Positions 11,170-22,331 of a DNA stretch of 64,000 nucleotides are shown here, in pieces. Position 1 is the first letter of the stretch. Each line of letters starts with the position of its first letter. The position numbers were made by a program, and so were the translations under genes. The notes under the pieces were generated by a model. It was given only the letters and a program-made list of their open reading frames with translations, made no database searches and was not told where the DNA came from. Location: assembly GCA_900708905.1 (NCBI GenBank), contig CAADRB010000026.1:2160895-2224894 (forward strand), written 5' to 3'. Source of the stretch: Hymenolepis diminuta (lineage: Eukaryota > Platyhelminthes > Cestoda > Cyclophyllidea > Hymenolepididae).

Positions 11170-11929
11170 CTAAACAGTGGCATATCGAAGTACCGTACCT
11201 GCAGTGGTACCATTAAATAGTAGTTTCTTTGCTTTCACATCTTTTGGATTTTGAAATACGTCTGGATTGTGAACGCCTGCATCCGTTGAGTTGGTGACTG
11301 CGTAGTTGATTTTTCTGTAGAGATAGTGCATCAAATTTTGCATGCGTTCTTCCCAAGTTGTTGCTAGCTCGTTTTTGGTTGAGATAGGATGTGGGGTATG
11401 GGATATCTCCTCAACTCTTGGAGATCCGGCATTTTCTATTATATTGTCTGTCTTTTCTGCCAGTGATAGCATAGGTTCAGTTTTGAGTGCATTTGCTAAG
11501 GTAGGCAGTATGTACAATAGGAGTCTTTTAAAATATAATAGCTTTCAAAATGCTCTATCAAACGATTCTCCAGGTGCGAGCAGCTTCATCCTAGTAAGCA
11601 ATGCAATCGGTCCCATATCTCCAACGTATTTCTGTTGAGGTAACTTCTGTACTCGCTCGGCTACGAATGATTGGGTATGTTTTAAGATAGCAGCTTTAAA
11701 GTCACCATAGGGATTTGAAGAAGGCTGTTGGATGATATTTGCAAACTGAACAATGAAGGACGCCGGGTTAGTTTCGTTAAGGATATGGAATTTGTTAATT
11801 TGACTCCTTATGTTGTTATTTTTGAAATGGAATTTTAAGACCACAAATACACCTGATGCATGTTCTGGCAAAAATTTTCGTAGGGTTGCTGGATTGATCT
11901 GACTGACCTAAAGGGGAGGTTTCTGCCAT
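11170..11929 (-). pseudogene. Broken gag of the Gypsy element
   Basis: A start at 11929 (MAETSPLG) leads, after a frameshift near 11875, into one frame that runs from 11871 to 11170 with a stop at 11545. Family-like pieces are DFKAAILKHTQSFVAERVQK, LLTRMKLLAPGESFDRAF and LPTLANALK...LSLAEKTDNIIE. The nucleocapsid zinc-knuckle region toward the 3' end is not readable as an intact motif. Confidence 0.75.
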
Positions 11930-11959
11930 CGTTTTCTTATTATTCAGAATGGTTGTGTC

Positions 11960-11975
11960 ATTTACAGGATCACCA
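11960..11975 (-). promoter_or_regulatory. Primer-binding site (tRNA-Trp-like)
   Basis: Three bases inside the 5' LTR the minus strand reads TGGTGATCCTG. The complement of a eukaryotic tRNA-Trp 3' end is TGGTGACCCCGACGTG, so nine of the first eleven positions agree. CsRn1-group elements are known for a tRNA-Trp primer site. The match decays after position 11. Confidence 0.6.
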
Positions 11976-11978
11976 ATT

Positions 11979-12178
11979 TGTTGGGGTTACGATGACAAAT
12001 AATGGCTGACAGCTATAGAAAAAGGAGAATTAATAAACTTGTCTAGATATGACAGATAGGGGTTTGAGCCATAGGAACAAAAAGATGTCACTGTGGTTTC
12101 GTGGACGAAAAACCTAAGTACTTTCATGAGGATGCGAATAAAGAGTAAGTTTGGGAATGCAATGAGGATCATCCTTCA
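11979..12178 (-). repeat. 5' LTR of the Gypsy element
   Basis: 200 bp, TG..CA ended, direct repeat of 7932-8131. The primer-binding site lies just inside it. Confidence 0.9.
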
Positions 12179-12310
12179 AACTAAGATGCAAAATTCAAGA
12201 CCACCGACTCCATAATTTGTGTGGAATTGAGAAAATGTTAGCATTTTAAAAATTTCAAATAGTATATCATGTCACTTACGTTCTCTTCCTGTTTCTTATT
12301 TTACTTAACT

Positions 12311-12515
12311 GATTAATAATTCCCAAGCCCATTTAAGAAAGTGTCTTCCAATGCTCTCCTGGAGTAGAGAGTGGAAACTTAGAGCCGCCCTAGTGACAGA
12401 CTCGAATTCTGCCACCCTCTATTGTAATCAGATCTAACCAGTCTGATTGGAGTCAAGCCCGTGATCTCTGATATGGTAGACGGCCATGGTGACCAATTCG
12501 CCACAGACAGGCGGT
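12311..12515 (-). repeat. tRNA-derived SINE-like repeat, family A, copy 1
   Basis: Minus-strand head resembles a tRNA with internal promoter boxes: GTGGCGAATTGGTCACC (A box region) and ATCACGGGCTTGACTCC (B box region). Its body matches 28641-28848, including CCATTTAAGAAA near the far end and TCTCTGA(T/C)ATGG. About 205 bp. No anticodon arm or acceptor stem pairing is convincing, so it is a repeat and not a tRNA gene. Confidence 0.65.
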
Positions 12516-13249
12516 TAACTGATGGATAATTAAACTCTGTGATTGTAATAATGGAAGATCACTCCTTAACCATCATACAGAATGTTTAATAATCTTTTAC
12601 TTAACTTCAATATGCCATAATTCTAGTTCTGTTGACTAACGTGAGGTTACGTACCTATTTAATTAATTCTTTTCATTGACTGAAGAGGTCAGATGTGAAG
12701 TCTAAACCATTCTGTGGCCTTATCGCTCATGTATAGTCGATTATGTCTAGTGGTTTGGATGATGGGGAAAAAATTTTCCTTGTATTTCTGGAAGCGAGTC
12801 GAAAATTCCAGCAATTGTAGGTAGGAGAAAAACACATTAGAGAATTATAGATTTTGAAATCACGATTTCTACTTAGCTACATTTACGGTTAGGGCCTCTT
12901 TGTCTGTAATTATTCAATGCCTTGGATTATTCAGTGCCATTTGTTGTAGATTAGCTTTCAAGACAAGTGGGCGAAAATTGTAGTAGACGTTGATTTTCAA
13001 GCCCGGTTTGCATTCACTCATATTTTCTTAAGCTCCTTCTATTCATATTAGTCGAATTATTATAACTGTTACTACCTATCAAAGAGAAAAATGTACCGGT
13101 TTTACTAATGGAAAACTTCGGAAGACAAGGAACGGTAAAACTAATGTGTGAAAAGGAGATAGTTGAGTACAATTTAAGAATGAAGTGGGGCATAAAGGGG
13201 CTTTACCTCACTTAATTTCAGTATTCATCTGGTTGCCCTTTTAGTGAGA
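12516..13249. other. Intergenic, nothing recognised
   Basis: AT-rich sequence without coding or repeat signal that I can support. Confidence 0.5.
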
Positions 13250-13700
13250 GGAAGAAATAAATTGCAGATTTTGAACCTGGAATAAAGAACCTAGCTAATC
13301 TATTGCCCTTCTAGCTTATTACGATTTTCACCTCACAACAAGGCGTAAAAGAGACAAGGCAGAACTGAGTGAAGTTTTATTAGGAAAACCAAAGACTCCG
13401 AAAAATGAAGTGGGGATTAATAGTTAAGTAGATCAGTTGAGTCGGATGTCCAAATGAAATGGTGACATGATAAACTCCCATTGCGACACAGTGACGTGAG
13501 TATGATTGGTCTCCCATTGTCTCGTTTGTCTATCTAAACAGTTAAAATTGACAACATACCAAAATGTGAAAGGGTCTCCTCTGAGTCTTTTGTACGTGGT
13601 TCCAAGAACATAACGGTGGGGCTGAAAAGACGTTAGGATAAAACGAAATCCCAGAGAGGTGTAAGAAAACGGTTCTAGGATTTTCATTCCAGATTTGCAC
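13250..13700. repeat. LTR-like dispersed repeat, copy 1
   Basis: The block CCCTTCTAGCTTATTACGAT with TTTCACCT (about 13305) matches 24050 and 38910, and GAAGTGG-x-TCAGTTGAG further on follows the same order. The part 13430-13680 also aligns by eye with 16490-16640 (shared ACTGTTTAGAT on the minus strand). Boundaries are approximate. Confidence 0.45.
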
Positions 13701-14127
13701 TACAATGTGTTGAGAATTGGCCAAGGAGTTTCAGAGAGCATGTACCTTTGTTAGACCACATCTTAGTATATTGGGTAAATAGGCTGTTGTGGGAGTGGTG
13801 GCAAATGGTGGTGGCTAAATTGAAGTAAATGTGATCGTTAATGGGAGACCAGACTGAGTGCCTGAAACTCACACACCATAGTGACATATCCGATGACACG
13901 CGTGACTTAATTATTAAAATCCGTGATGAGTAAAACACGTAAGGGAATGGGTGTTAAATTAGGTTGCAAACAGGTGAGTAATTTAAACATAAATCTGTTG
14001 CAGTTTGATTGTAATTTATTATGACCTATAAAGGAAAGCAGAAGCGAAAGTGTTCGGTCTCTTTCTCTTTTTCTCGATTTCCCTAGAGTCATATTATTGA
14101 GTTCATTCAAAATGTTAACCCGGAGCG
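13701..14127. other. Intergenic, nothing recognised
   Basis: No supported feature up to the assembly gap. Confidence 0.5.
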
Positions 14128-14522
14128 NNNNNNNNNNNNNNNNNNNNNNNNNNNNNNNNNNNNNNNNNNNNNNNNNNNNNNNNNNNNNNNNNNNNNNNNN
14201 NNNNNNNNNNNNNNNNNNNNNNNNNNNNNNNNNNNNNNNNNNNNNNNNNNNNNNNNNNNNNNNNNNNNNNNNNNNNNNNNNNNNNNNNNNNNNNNNNNNN
14301 NNNNNNNNNNNNNNNNNNNNNNNNNNNNNNNNNNNNNNNNNNNNNNNNNNNNNNNNNNNNNNNNNNNNNNNNNNNNNNNNNNNNNNNNNNNNNNNNNNNN
14401 NNNNNNNNNNNNNNNNNNNNNNNNNNNNNNNNNNNNNNNNNNNNNNNNNNNNNNNNNNNNNNNNNNNNNNNNNNNNNNNNNNNNNNNNNNNNNNNNNNNN
14501 NNNNNNNNNNNNNNNNNNNNNN
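14128..14522. other. Assembly gap (395 N)
   Basis: Run of undetermined bases. The left flank ends in a CpG-containing CGGAGCG. Confidence 1.
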
Positions 14523-14711
14523 TTTAAATGAGAAAGCCAAAAGCTGAGAATAGACTAAAATATATTAAGCGACGGCAACAGAAACGCGAGAGAGGGAGAG
14601 AGAACACAGTGAGGTAGGAGGGAGAGCTTGAGAGTCGAGAGTGTGCACGAGAAATCTTCCAACCGTCATGTGTGAGATTTTACATGCGAAACTATCAGTT
14701 ATTGCGAGAAG
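14523..14711 (+). other. Possible first (mostly untranslated) exon
   Basis: A purine/GAGA-rich stretch (14585-14640) follows the gap, then ATG at 14668 opening 14 codons (MCEILHAKLSVIAR) up to a consensus donor AGAAG|GTGAGT at 14711/14712. GAGA-rich sequence is common near animal promoters. The phase does not fit the exon-like piece at 15089, so the two need not belong together. Weakly supported. Confidence 0.2.
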
Positions 14712-15088
14712 GTGAGTACAAATCATTAATCAGTATCCTTCAACGGAAACATTTCGAAAAGAGTTCAAGTAAACGCGAAAACGAAGACATGATATTCTCT
14801 GGTACTAAAGAAATTAAATTAATGTAACTCAAAATACTGAGAAATTGTTGGAGAATCTTCAGCCACCTCCCAGTTTTTATACTGAAAGATTGGTCTTGTA
14901 ATTTCAATCCAATTTCTCTTCTATCTCTTGCTGCATCACACAAAAGTGTAAATGAACTCTTTCATCTACTGTAAGTGAGCATTTTCTAACGAATGTTCAG
15001 TAATCAATTATCATTTATGCAATTTCACCGTAAAACCTTTTCTGCAGTGTGTTACATTTATTTGCCTTTTTCATTGGTCTTGCTTTAG

Positions 15089-15186
15089 CCCACCTCCCAG
15101 CATCATTGCAGCTACAGATGGACGGTGATGGCGTAAACGAGTTTACAGACCCATCATACAGCTTAGCTCTTGTTTATTGTACAAAG
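15089..15186 (+). other. Exon-like segment, unrecognised
   Basis: A pyrimidine-rich acceptor (CTTGCTTTAG) is followed by a stop-free, GC-richer 98 bases and a donor AAAG|GTAGCA. The translation contains QMDGDGVNEFTDPSYSLALV. I do not recognise the protein. Alternative acceptors at 15111 and 15117 would start it at CTA or ATG in the same frame. Confidence 0.3.
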
Positions 15187-16364
15187 GTAGCATCGACATC
15201 ATCGGCAGTAATTCATATTTGACGCTGTTGTTCATATTCTTTAGTTTATGTACAGAGGGTAAAAATAGACACTTACGTAGGTGTGCAAGAAGAGTTCAGA
15301 AGGAAGCTGCGTGAACAATAAAATAACGTTGGTAACTGGCGTTTAAATGAGAGATTAGGGGAGAACATATTTGTCGGCTTAGATAGAATACTTCACACTA
15401 TTCAGACAAGCAAATGCAAAGCCATTGCTTTAATCAACTAAATGGGGGTAGGGAGATCTGATTCATGGGCTTCGAGATTTTCACGACTTCGCCTCTCATC
15501 TCGGAAGAATATGTGCTGCCATTTCAAAAAGATTTTTGCAGAGATTAACATTGAATGTGATGTCGACATTGAGGATAACAATCTGATATGGGGTGTTTCA
15601 ACCACCACAATCTTTTATAAGACTTAAGGCAACCGGAAGCTGGGCATTGTAAGTCCTTGGTGACTGTTACTCCAAAGGAGGCGTGTTCCTTTTGTCAGTG
15701 CTCGAGTATTGCCATCTTTCCCTCAAATATTCACATATAGTTGAGAGCTTCGAGCTTCACTGATTCCGCTCTAATTCCATAGAGATGGGAATTTGATCGT
15801 TTAGAGAGAGAGGGAGAGAGAGGGAGAGAGGGGGAGAGAAATTGACATTTCAACTTGGTCATGACAACTCTGTTAAACCGAAGATTTCCAATGGCAACTT
15901 TACCAATTTAGCATAGGTATAACTCCGTGCAAGCATAATCTCCAGTTAATCACTGAAAATAGTGAGATATTTTGGCAGTTTTTCTTCTCCCGCTGTCACG
16001 TATATTTAGTTGGTGACATCCCCAAATAGAAATTAAAATTATTTCGTTGTTATCCACTCCGACACATTTACCTCCAAAATAGGGTGATGCATTTGGAGAT
16101 GACTTATTGATTGTTCAGCATTATTGTCAAAAGACAAACCTCGATATGGTATTTCGGAGACGAAATTGTGGTAGGGAGCACACAAGATATCCCTAATTAC
16201 CAGTTCCCCAGAAATATTTCAATGAGCATATAAACTTATTGATGGTCCTTCAACTTCTAACTTAAATCCTAACACTCACCGACCGATGCGGTAAAATGAC
16301 AATGAAGCATTTATTTGTAAAACTAATATACTAGTCGAGCGGGCAGGTACACAACTTCTAAGTT
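15187..16364. other. Intergenic with a GAGAGG-type microsatellite
   Basis: (GAGAGG)-like purine repeat at 15802-15840. The rest, including a 62-codon open frame at 15442-15627, shows no recognisable motif. Confidence 0.45.
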
Positions 16365-16660
16365 CTCAATCGTTCGGGAGAGTGGAAGAAATCGGTCTTA
16401 GGAGTGTCGGGTCTTTTCCCTCATTTAAAACTCCGTTCAGGTTGAAAATGTGGTATCCAAACTCTCATTGTTTGGCCACAGGAGACACGACGAATTGAGT
16501 TTGAATGACTCCCACCTGTCTTCGAGTGCATCCAATCCAATATGCCAATCTAAACAGTGTCAATGAACAAAATATGCGAAAGTGTGATCCAGTGAAGTCA
16601 TTTCCCCCCTGGGGTGTCTTGAGCCTATGCTCATAAGAGTTCTTTGATGTACTCAGTCTA
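16365..16660 (-). repeat. LTR-like dispersed repeat, related to 13430-13680
   Basis: On the minus strand it shares with 13430-13680 the series TTTCGCATATTTTGT (TTTCACATTTTGGTATG there), ACTGTTTAGAT, GTGGGAG/TGGGAGAC and AATGAGAGTTT/AATGGGAGTTT in the same order. A 123-codon open frame crosses it but is not conserved with the other copy. Confidence 0.4.
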
Positions 16661-19600
16661 ATTCTCTTACGCAACAAAATAATATTTTGTGAGGAGTATT
16701 TGTGTATATTCGTTTTGTTATTGCGATCGAATTGCGTCACTAGAGAAATGTTTCCTGTTTTTCCACCAACTCTCAAAAAGCCAGTCTTTTCAAAGGCACT
16801 TGTTAGTCGGTACCTTGAAAACATTTTCCAGTACATGATATTTCAGCGTAAATTTAAACGAAAAAATATCCAAAACGCGTCTTGCATGTTTTGTTTAGAT
16901 TGATTTCAAGTTTTTCTTTGTTTTCTGTTTATTTACCCCAACTTATTAAGGAAGTGACATGGGTTTATTTTTAATATTCTTATTGATAACAATTAGTAAG
17001 GATTTCCTGTTTTGGTGTTAATTTATTATGATTCATTTGTAATCAGCGAATTTCGATGGGATGAGGTGAGTAAGCAGTGATGTGCAAATGTTACGAGGAA
17101 TGAACCATTGGAACTCAGTTTTAATGTTGAGCATCATACAAGGAGGTAGAATTATTCACTGAATTCGCGGATAACGAGCATCCAATGTCATTTTCAAAGT
17201 ACAGTAGATAGAAGAGACAACAAGAGAAATGAAAGTCGCAGTTCAGCGCTTCGCCTTGATTGGTTGGTCAACATGACAGTTTTAACAGAGAACAAGAAAG
17301 GATACATTTTTTAGAACTGGAATTAGAAATTGTACAAGACCAAACCTAATTAATGCCTTAGTTATAAGATAAATTAATTCAATTTGTAATTATTTTTACA
17401 AAGGACATCCGAGGAGAAAATATGGGAAAAATTTTGCATAAGGCTTAATGTCAATTTTATTAAACTGAAAACTGTGGATTTGAGTTTGCACGACGGTTAT
17501 CGGGGTCCTTGCGTTGATCGAAGTGCATGCTTCTGTAGTAATTTATCGCCTTCTTCAAGCTCAAAACTACTGGTTTCCGAATTTTATGTTGCATAAACAA
17601 CTTGACCTGGAAAGCATTATTGGGTGTCACTTTGCAATCGTCCTGCTTATATTAGCATTTATCGATCATAATTTACCTTGGCATCCTCCATGTAATTCAA
17701 ATGGAATGGGCGCCTTCGATTAAATGTTTTGTGTTATTGACTTAATGGGTTCTTTACGTGAGAAGAACGGATATGAATTAATAATAAGAGAACAACACCG
17801 AAATTAGTTCTTTAAGGACAAATTAGGTCCAACACATGTGGCAGGTCCTCACCCAGCACCTTGAGTCATCTCATCACCTTACTTTATACCAGAATGCAAA
17901 CAAAATAATCCAGTTCTTGACACGAAATATTTTGAAACATTTGCTTTACAACAAACAAGACAAGAAAATACACAAGTTCTCTTTATTACAATAAAAAATT
18001 ACATTGATTCAAATCGAATTATGAATAGTAATTCGTAATCCATATTAGGTCATATAAACAATTTAGGGGTTAATCGATATTAAAATAATAATTGAAAGAA
18101 CATATAGAATGAAAATTATGCTCATCCAGAAAAAAAAAATATTTAATAACTTTTCTAGTTATATTCCTCCCTTGTCAATGTGAAATATCTGTGCCACCGC
18201 CAGAATAGTTTCTGTGCTTAATCGGGGTATTGAGAAGATACACACTCTTACCATCGCATAGAGAAAATATCTGAATCTTCTTCAAATCATAATTCTGATA
18301 CGAGTTTTTTTATCCACAGTATGGTGGTGTCAGCGCAAAATCAAGTCAGTTATCGACATTTCTATCGAGATAAATAAAATAACCTTAATCTCTTGTTTAC
18401 TTTGAACTAACGTATGTGTAAAGCACACATTGTGTATCTGAGGCATGTTATTAATTTGTCCTTGAACAAGTTTACCAGATCGTAATAACACAAGTCATAT
18501 CTGGAGATATTATTATCATATTTTGTAAGGAATATTATGGATCTGAATAAATAATAATAACTGACTGCAAATTTCAGTAGTATCAAAAATTTGGAGATCT
18601 CTAATTAGGTACGCATGATTATATTACTTCTTCTAAACTTTCAGGATACACATAAGATGAATAATGTTTAGAACTGATGCTGAAGTGACTACTTAAGCGA
18701 AAAGAGAGTAAAGGGAATGGTTTAGGAAACTGCAAGCAGTTGTCAAAAATCTCATGCTGCAGGTTTTTTTCAGCCCCATTAAAACAAATTACTTAGATTT
18801 TAAGACTGAAGGTTACTTCATATATCAAGGTTAACCTATTTGCAGATTATTTATTTTTATCAATATTTTCTAATTATTTCCATTATTAATCCAAACCTGC
18901 AAAGGCTCCTTTATTGCTCGTTTATTTTCATACTCTTTTCTAATGAAACAAGAATGAGAGGAGAGAATGTACATTAACATGAAAAAAGCGAGGGATACAG
19001 TTCAAGGGATAGCTCATATCTGGCACAAGAGATGTCATCTTGTCTTCACTTTGGGGGTCATGTGACTCGCGCGCGTGTGCGTGGTGCGAACACGCTGCGA
19101 TTTGATTGGCCCACCGTCGTTATACTACTTAATTGGCTTAATTGCAACTTTAAGGTGGTGAGTGATGTGACGGCAAGTTTGTTTCACTATGGTTAATATT
19201 CTGCGTCTCAGGATGACCTAAATTCGATTCCCAAAGATAAATAACCGATTTGTAGATAATATAGGGGGGAAAAACACCCTGCAAATGGTTTAAATAAATT
19301 ATATTTGCGTGTTGAATTTCACCCGCTTAAATATTTTTTGAGAACAGTTCCGTGACTCATTTGCTACTCATTAAACAATTTTAGCAAATTTGGCATTTTT
19401 TAATGGCAAGACCTGTAAATATATCGTCTGGAGTTAAGGTGGGAGTGTGACCCAATTCTGTTCAAAGTTTCTAATTAATATATTGAGTTGAATTGTATCC
19501 GTTTCATTGGCCTTCTAGTTCTGATCAAAATTTCACGTGTTCAGTTTATCCATTCTCACGATATCACTGTATTTGAATGAGATAAGGGACTTATTGTTGA

Positions 19601-21605
19601 AGAAACGGCAGAATATTTATTCATGAGATGCACTTTACCTGAAGATAACCATTCAATCATGCAATTAAAATAGTAGCTGTGAATACAACTTTTGTGAACT
19701 TGGTATGAAACCTCTCACGTTCGCTTAGCGACATCTGCAATGCGAACACTAATCGACATTTTATTGGCGAATTTTGGGTCTGTGAAGTGTGAGCTTGAAG
19801 AAATATTGCTTCGAGTTTGGAAAGCACCCAATTAAAAGACATACTTCCATCAAGATAGAAAGCGCCTTTAAATCAATAGCAAAAAATGAGTCCGCTTGAT
19901 TTTCTTTTTACCTGGAACATCGTTTAAAATACTTGGTAACAAAAACAATAGCAAGAATTTAGAGAAAATAATATAAAACCGCATTTTTCAAGCATCCTAG
20001 AGTTTCAAACATTCTTTATTTTATTATTTAGAAAAATTGTTTAATTAATAGCTGTAGTAGACGAGTGTCTCTGTGTGCAAAGTGATACCACCTTTACCTG
20101 AATATTTCCTTTCAAGGTTTCGTAAAGTATGATCTTCTGTACTTATGTAATGCTAGGCGGTCTAGTTCTACCGGTGCGGTTTATTTGTCCTCTTGATATC
20201 ACTACATTTGACTCAGATCGAGAGACATAGGGAGAGAAGACAAGTGTAATTATTCTAAGGCGCTTTATTAACTAAACAAGGACTATGCATAATAAATACA
20301 AGTTGTCTTCATGTTATTAATGTTTGGAGGTCAAAGCATCGTCAGACTGGTAACGGTTTATGTCTTGAAAGTCTGTTTAGCTGTCAGCATATCGATAAAA
20401 ATAATGGACTTGTGGCAATTGTTCATCCCAAGAAATACAGAAATACAATGTCTTTCACCAGGACGCAAAGTCGGTCTCGTTTGGTATAATTTTGGGATAA
20501 TATATTTAAAATTTGAATTGTATGGAAGCAAATGTTCAATATGTGGTTTTTAATTCTTTCATAATGCACACACGTTTAGGGTTCTTTACAATAATCATGA
20601 GAAATTAATATGCTAACATGATTCGGATGTAAATCTAAAATGATGACGTTATTATTATTTTCCTTTATTCATAGTTTTTCAAAATAAAATATCTTACTAA
20701 TGTGATTGACGGGTGCCTAATTGTGCCAATTGACCATGCTAACTTTACCTCTCTTCCTACATTCGTTAAAAGGTGAAAGCAAGCCTTCCCCTCCTCGAGA
20801 CGTATTTGCATAAGAAAAGGTACAAAATAATTATAAATATAACCTAAATGCTCATGGTGAGAGGAAGGGTTCGAACTGTAGTATCATATTTTCGCTACCT
20901 AAATGAATTTACCATTTAAAGGAAGGAGTGATTTAATTATTATATCATACATCCGATTTATTACACTGTTTAAAAAATAATTTTATTACAAAATATTATG
21001 CGGAACCTCTTCAATTTGCATTATCTGCCTTCAGATGCACCTGTATAGTGACCTGCTGTGATTTGACTCTCTATAGTGAAATGCTAAATGTAGCTTCATG
21101 CTAATGATTTATGCTAAGCTAGGTCAACGCTCTTAGCCGAAATGCTGACTAAAGTTGTGGACTGAATATCTTACTGAATTGTTTTCTATTGAGTGTCCGG
21201 ATAAATAGAGTCTTGTTCATTAGGATAGGTTCTACCTTCCTATCGTCTCAGGTATAATGCAGGGGATTTGACCGTTTTCCTCATCTAACAAGCAATAACA
21301 CTGAATGAACTTACTCTCCTCATCAAAATAATATGCATGTGATTTCAGTAGTATAATCTGTTCCTAAAAATAACCGTTAATATTAAGATATTTAAAATTT
21401 TAACGGTAGGTATAAGGTTAAGATGCTTAAATGTAAACTATTTTACATTCTTTATTCTACACTATAGAAAAAAGCATTCTTCTGTAATACACATAAAAGT
21501 TATAAAAAGCAACGATTCCGCTGGGATACCGTAGAGCTGGAATTCTTAATAATTTTGGTTAGGCAATTTTTTAAAATTTAAACTAAATTTCAGATTTGGC
21601 GTTTT
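16661..21605. other. Long AT-rich intergenic block
   Basis: Two spots stand out. At 19025-19115 there is a GC/CpG-richer patch with GTCATGTGACTCGCGCGCG and GATTGG (inverted CCAAT), promoter-like but with no gene attached. At 19176-19236 there is a tRNA-like head ending in ATTCGATTCCC, a B-box match. An open run of about 78 codons at 17485-17723 has no recognisable motif. Otherwise I see nothing. Confidence 0.4.
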
Positions 21606-22331
21606 TTGAAATTTGCCTTAAAATTTGAAAGCGGGAAATGGGCTTGTACCCTAGGTCACAATGTCGCAATATTATCAAAATTTTTGCGTGATAGTTGCGT
21701 CAGAATTATGAGTTTTATCTTCGCATTGTCAAATAACCTTTCCACGGTCATGAATAACGCGAGAATTAACTTGCTTTCAGGAATGTTTCTTAAGCAACAA
21801 TATCTTGTTTTATTGAAACAAGTAAAATGGGAGAAATTGATTTTTCAGAGTGATAGAGAATTTACTCCCAAATGGAAGATATCTATACATTTAAATATAC
21901 CGAAACGTAAGAGTTATTTTCTCAAAATGTGTAACGTATTGGGAACGACGTACGAAGTTCCAGAAGATCCCAACGAAAACGCCCCTTGACTTGATCGCAT
22001 CTTAATATATTTTCAATTGCAACGGTTTAAATAGAAAAGCCTGGTAAAATTGACGACAAGAATCCAGTCATACACAAGTCGTCATATCTCAAAGGAAGTT
22101 TATCGTTTAGCCGGACACCGAAAGCCTGAATATCATATTACCAGGGTACATGCTCAGATCGATACCGAGACTGTCAAAAATAGGCAGAAGTTACATATTA
22201 GAGTCCCGAGGTGTTTGAGACCACGCATACATTGCACACTTCAAATATCGAATAAAACCCCGCGTTTTGTACGTTCTTCTCGGGCGCTTCTTGGTAAAAT
22301 TCCACATCATTGTTTAATTATTTGGAGTTAA
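21606..22331 (+). pseudogene. Interrupted open frame, unrecognised
   Basis: Two open stretches (21606-21989 and 22050-22331) lie in the same frame, separated by TGA at 21987 and TAG near 22032. Together they cover about 240 codons, long for this AT-rich sequence. Pieces include GTTYEVPEDPNENAP at the end of the first and an Arg/Lys/His-rich run (HIRVPRCLRPRIHC) in the second. No domain is recognised. It may be a decayed mobile-element ORF or a degraded gene. Confidence 0.3.

Larger units (their letters stand above)
7932..12178 (-). mobile_element. Decayed Ty3/Gypsy LTR retrotransposon, CsRn1-like
   Basis: This is a 4247-bp element flanked by two 200-bp direct repeats (7932-8131 and 11979-12178), both TG..CA. 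By eye the repeats differ at about 29 of 200 positions, so the insertion is old. In element (minus) orientation the order is 5' LTR, primer-binding site, gag, protease, reverse transcriptase, RNase H, integrase, polypurine tract, 3' LTR, which is Ty3/Gypsy order. The primer site and overall look match the CsRn1 group described from flatworms. All reading frames carry stops or frameshifts, so it is inactive on its own. I found no convincing target-site duplication. Confidence 0.9.

Noticed and set aside
7927..12183. Target-site duplication of the Gypsy element
   Set aside because: The five bases on each side (TAATT and AACTA) do not match, so none is claimed.
12440..12515. tRNA gene on the minus strand
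   Set aside because: Internal promoter boxes are present, but acceptor and anticodon stems do not pair, and the copy is embedded in a 205-bp repeat shared with 28641-28848.
14097..14540. Two open frames made mostly of X
   Set aside because: They span the 395-base N gap and hold no real sequence.
17485..17723. 78-codon open run as a gene
   Set aside because: No start context, no domain, no splice signals that fit, no second copy.
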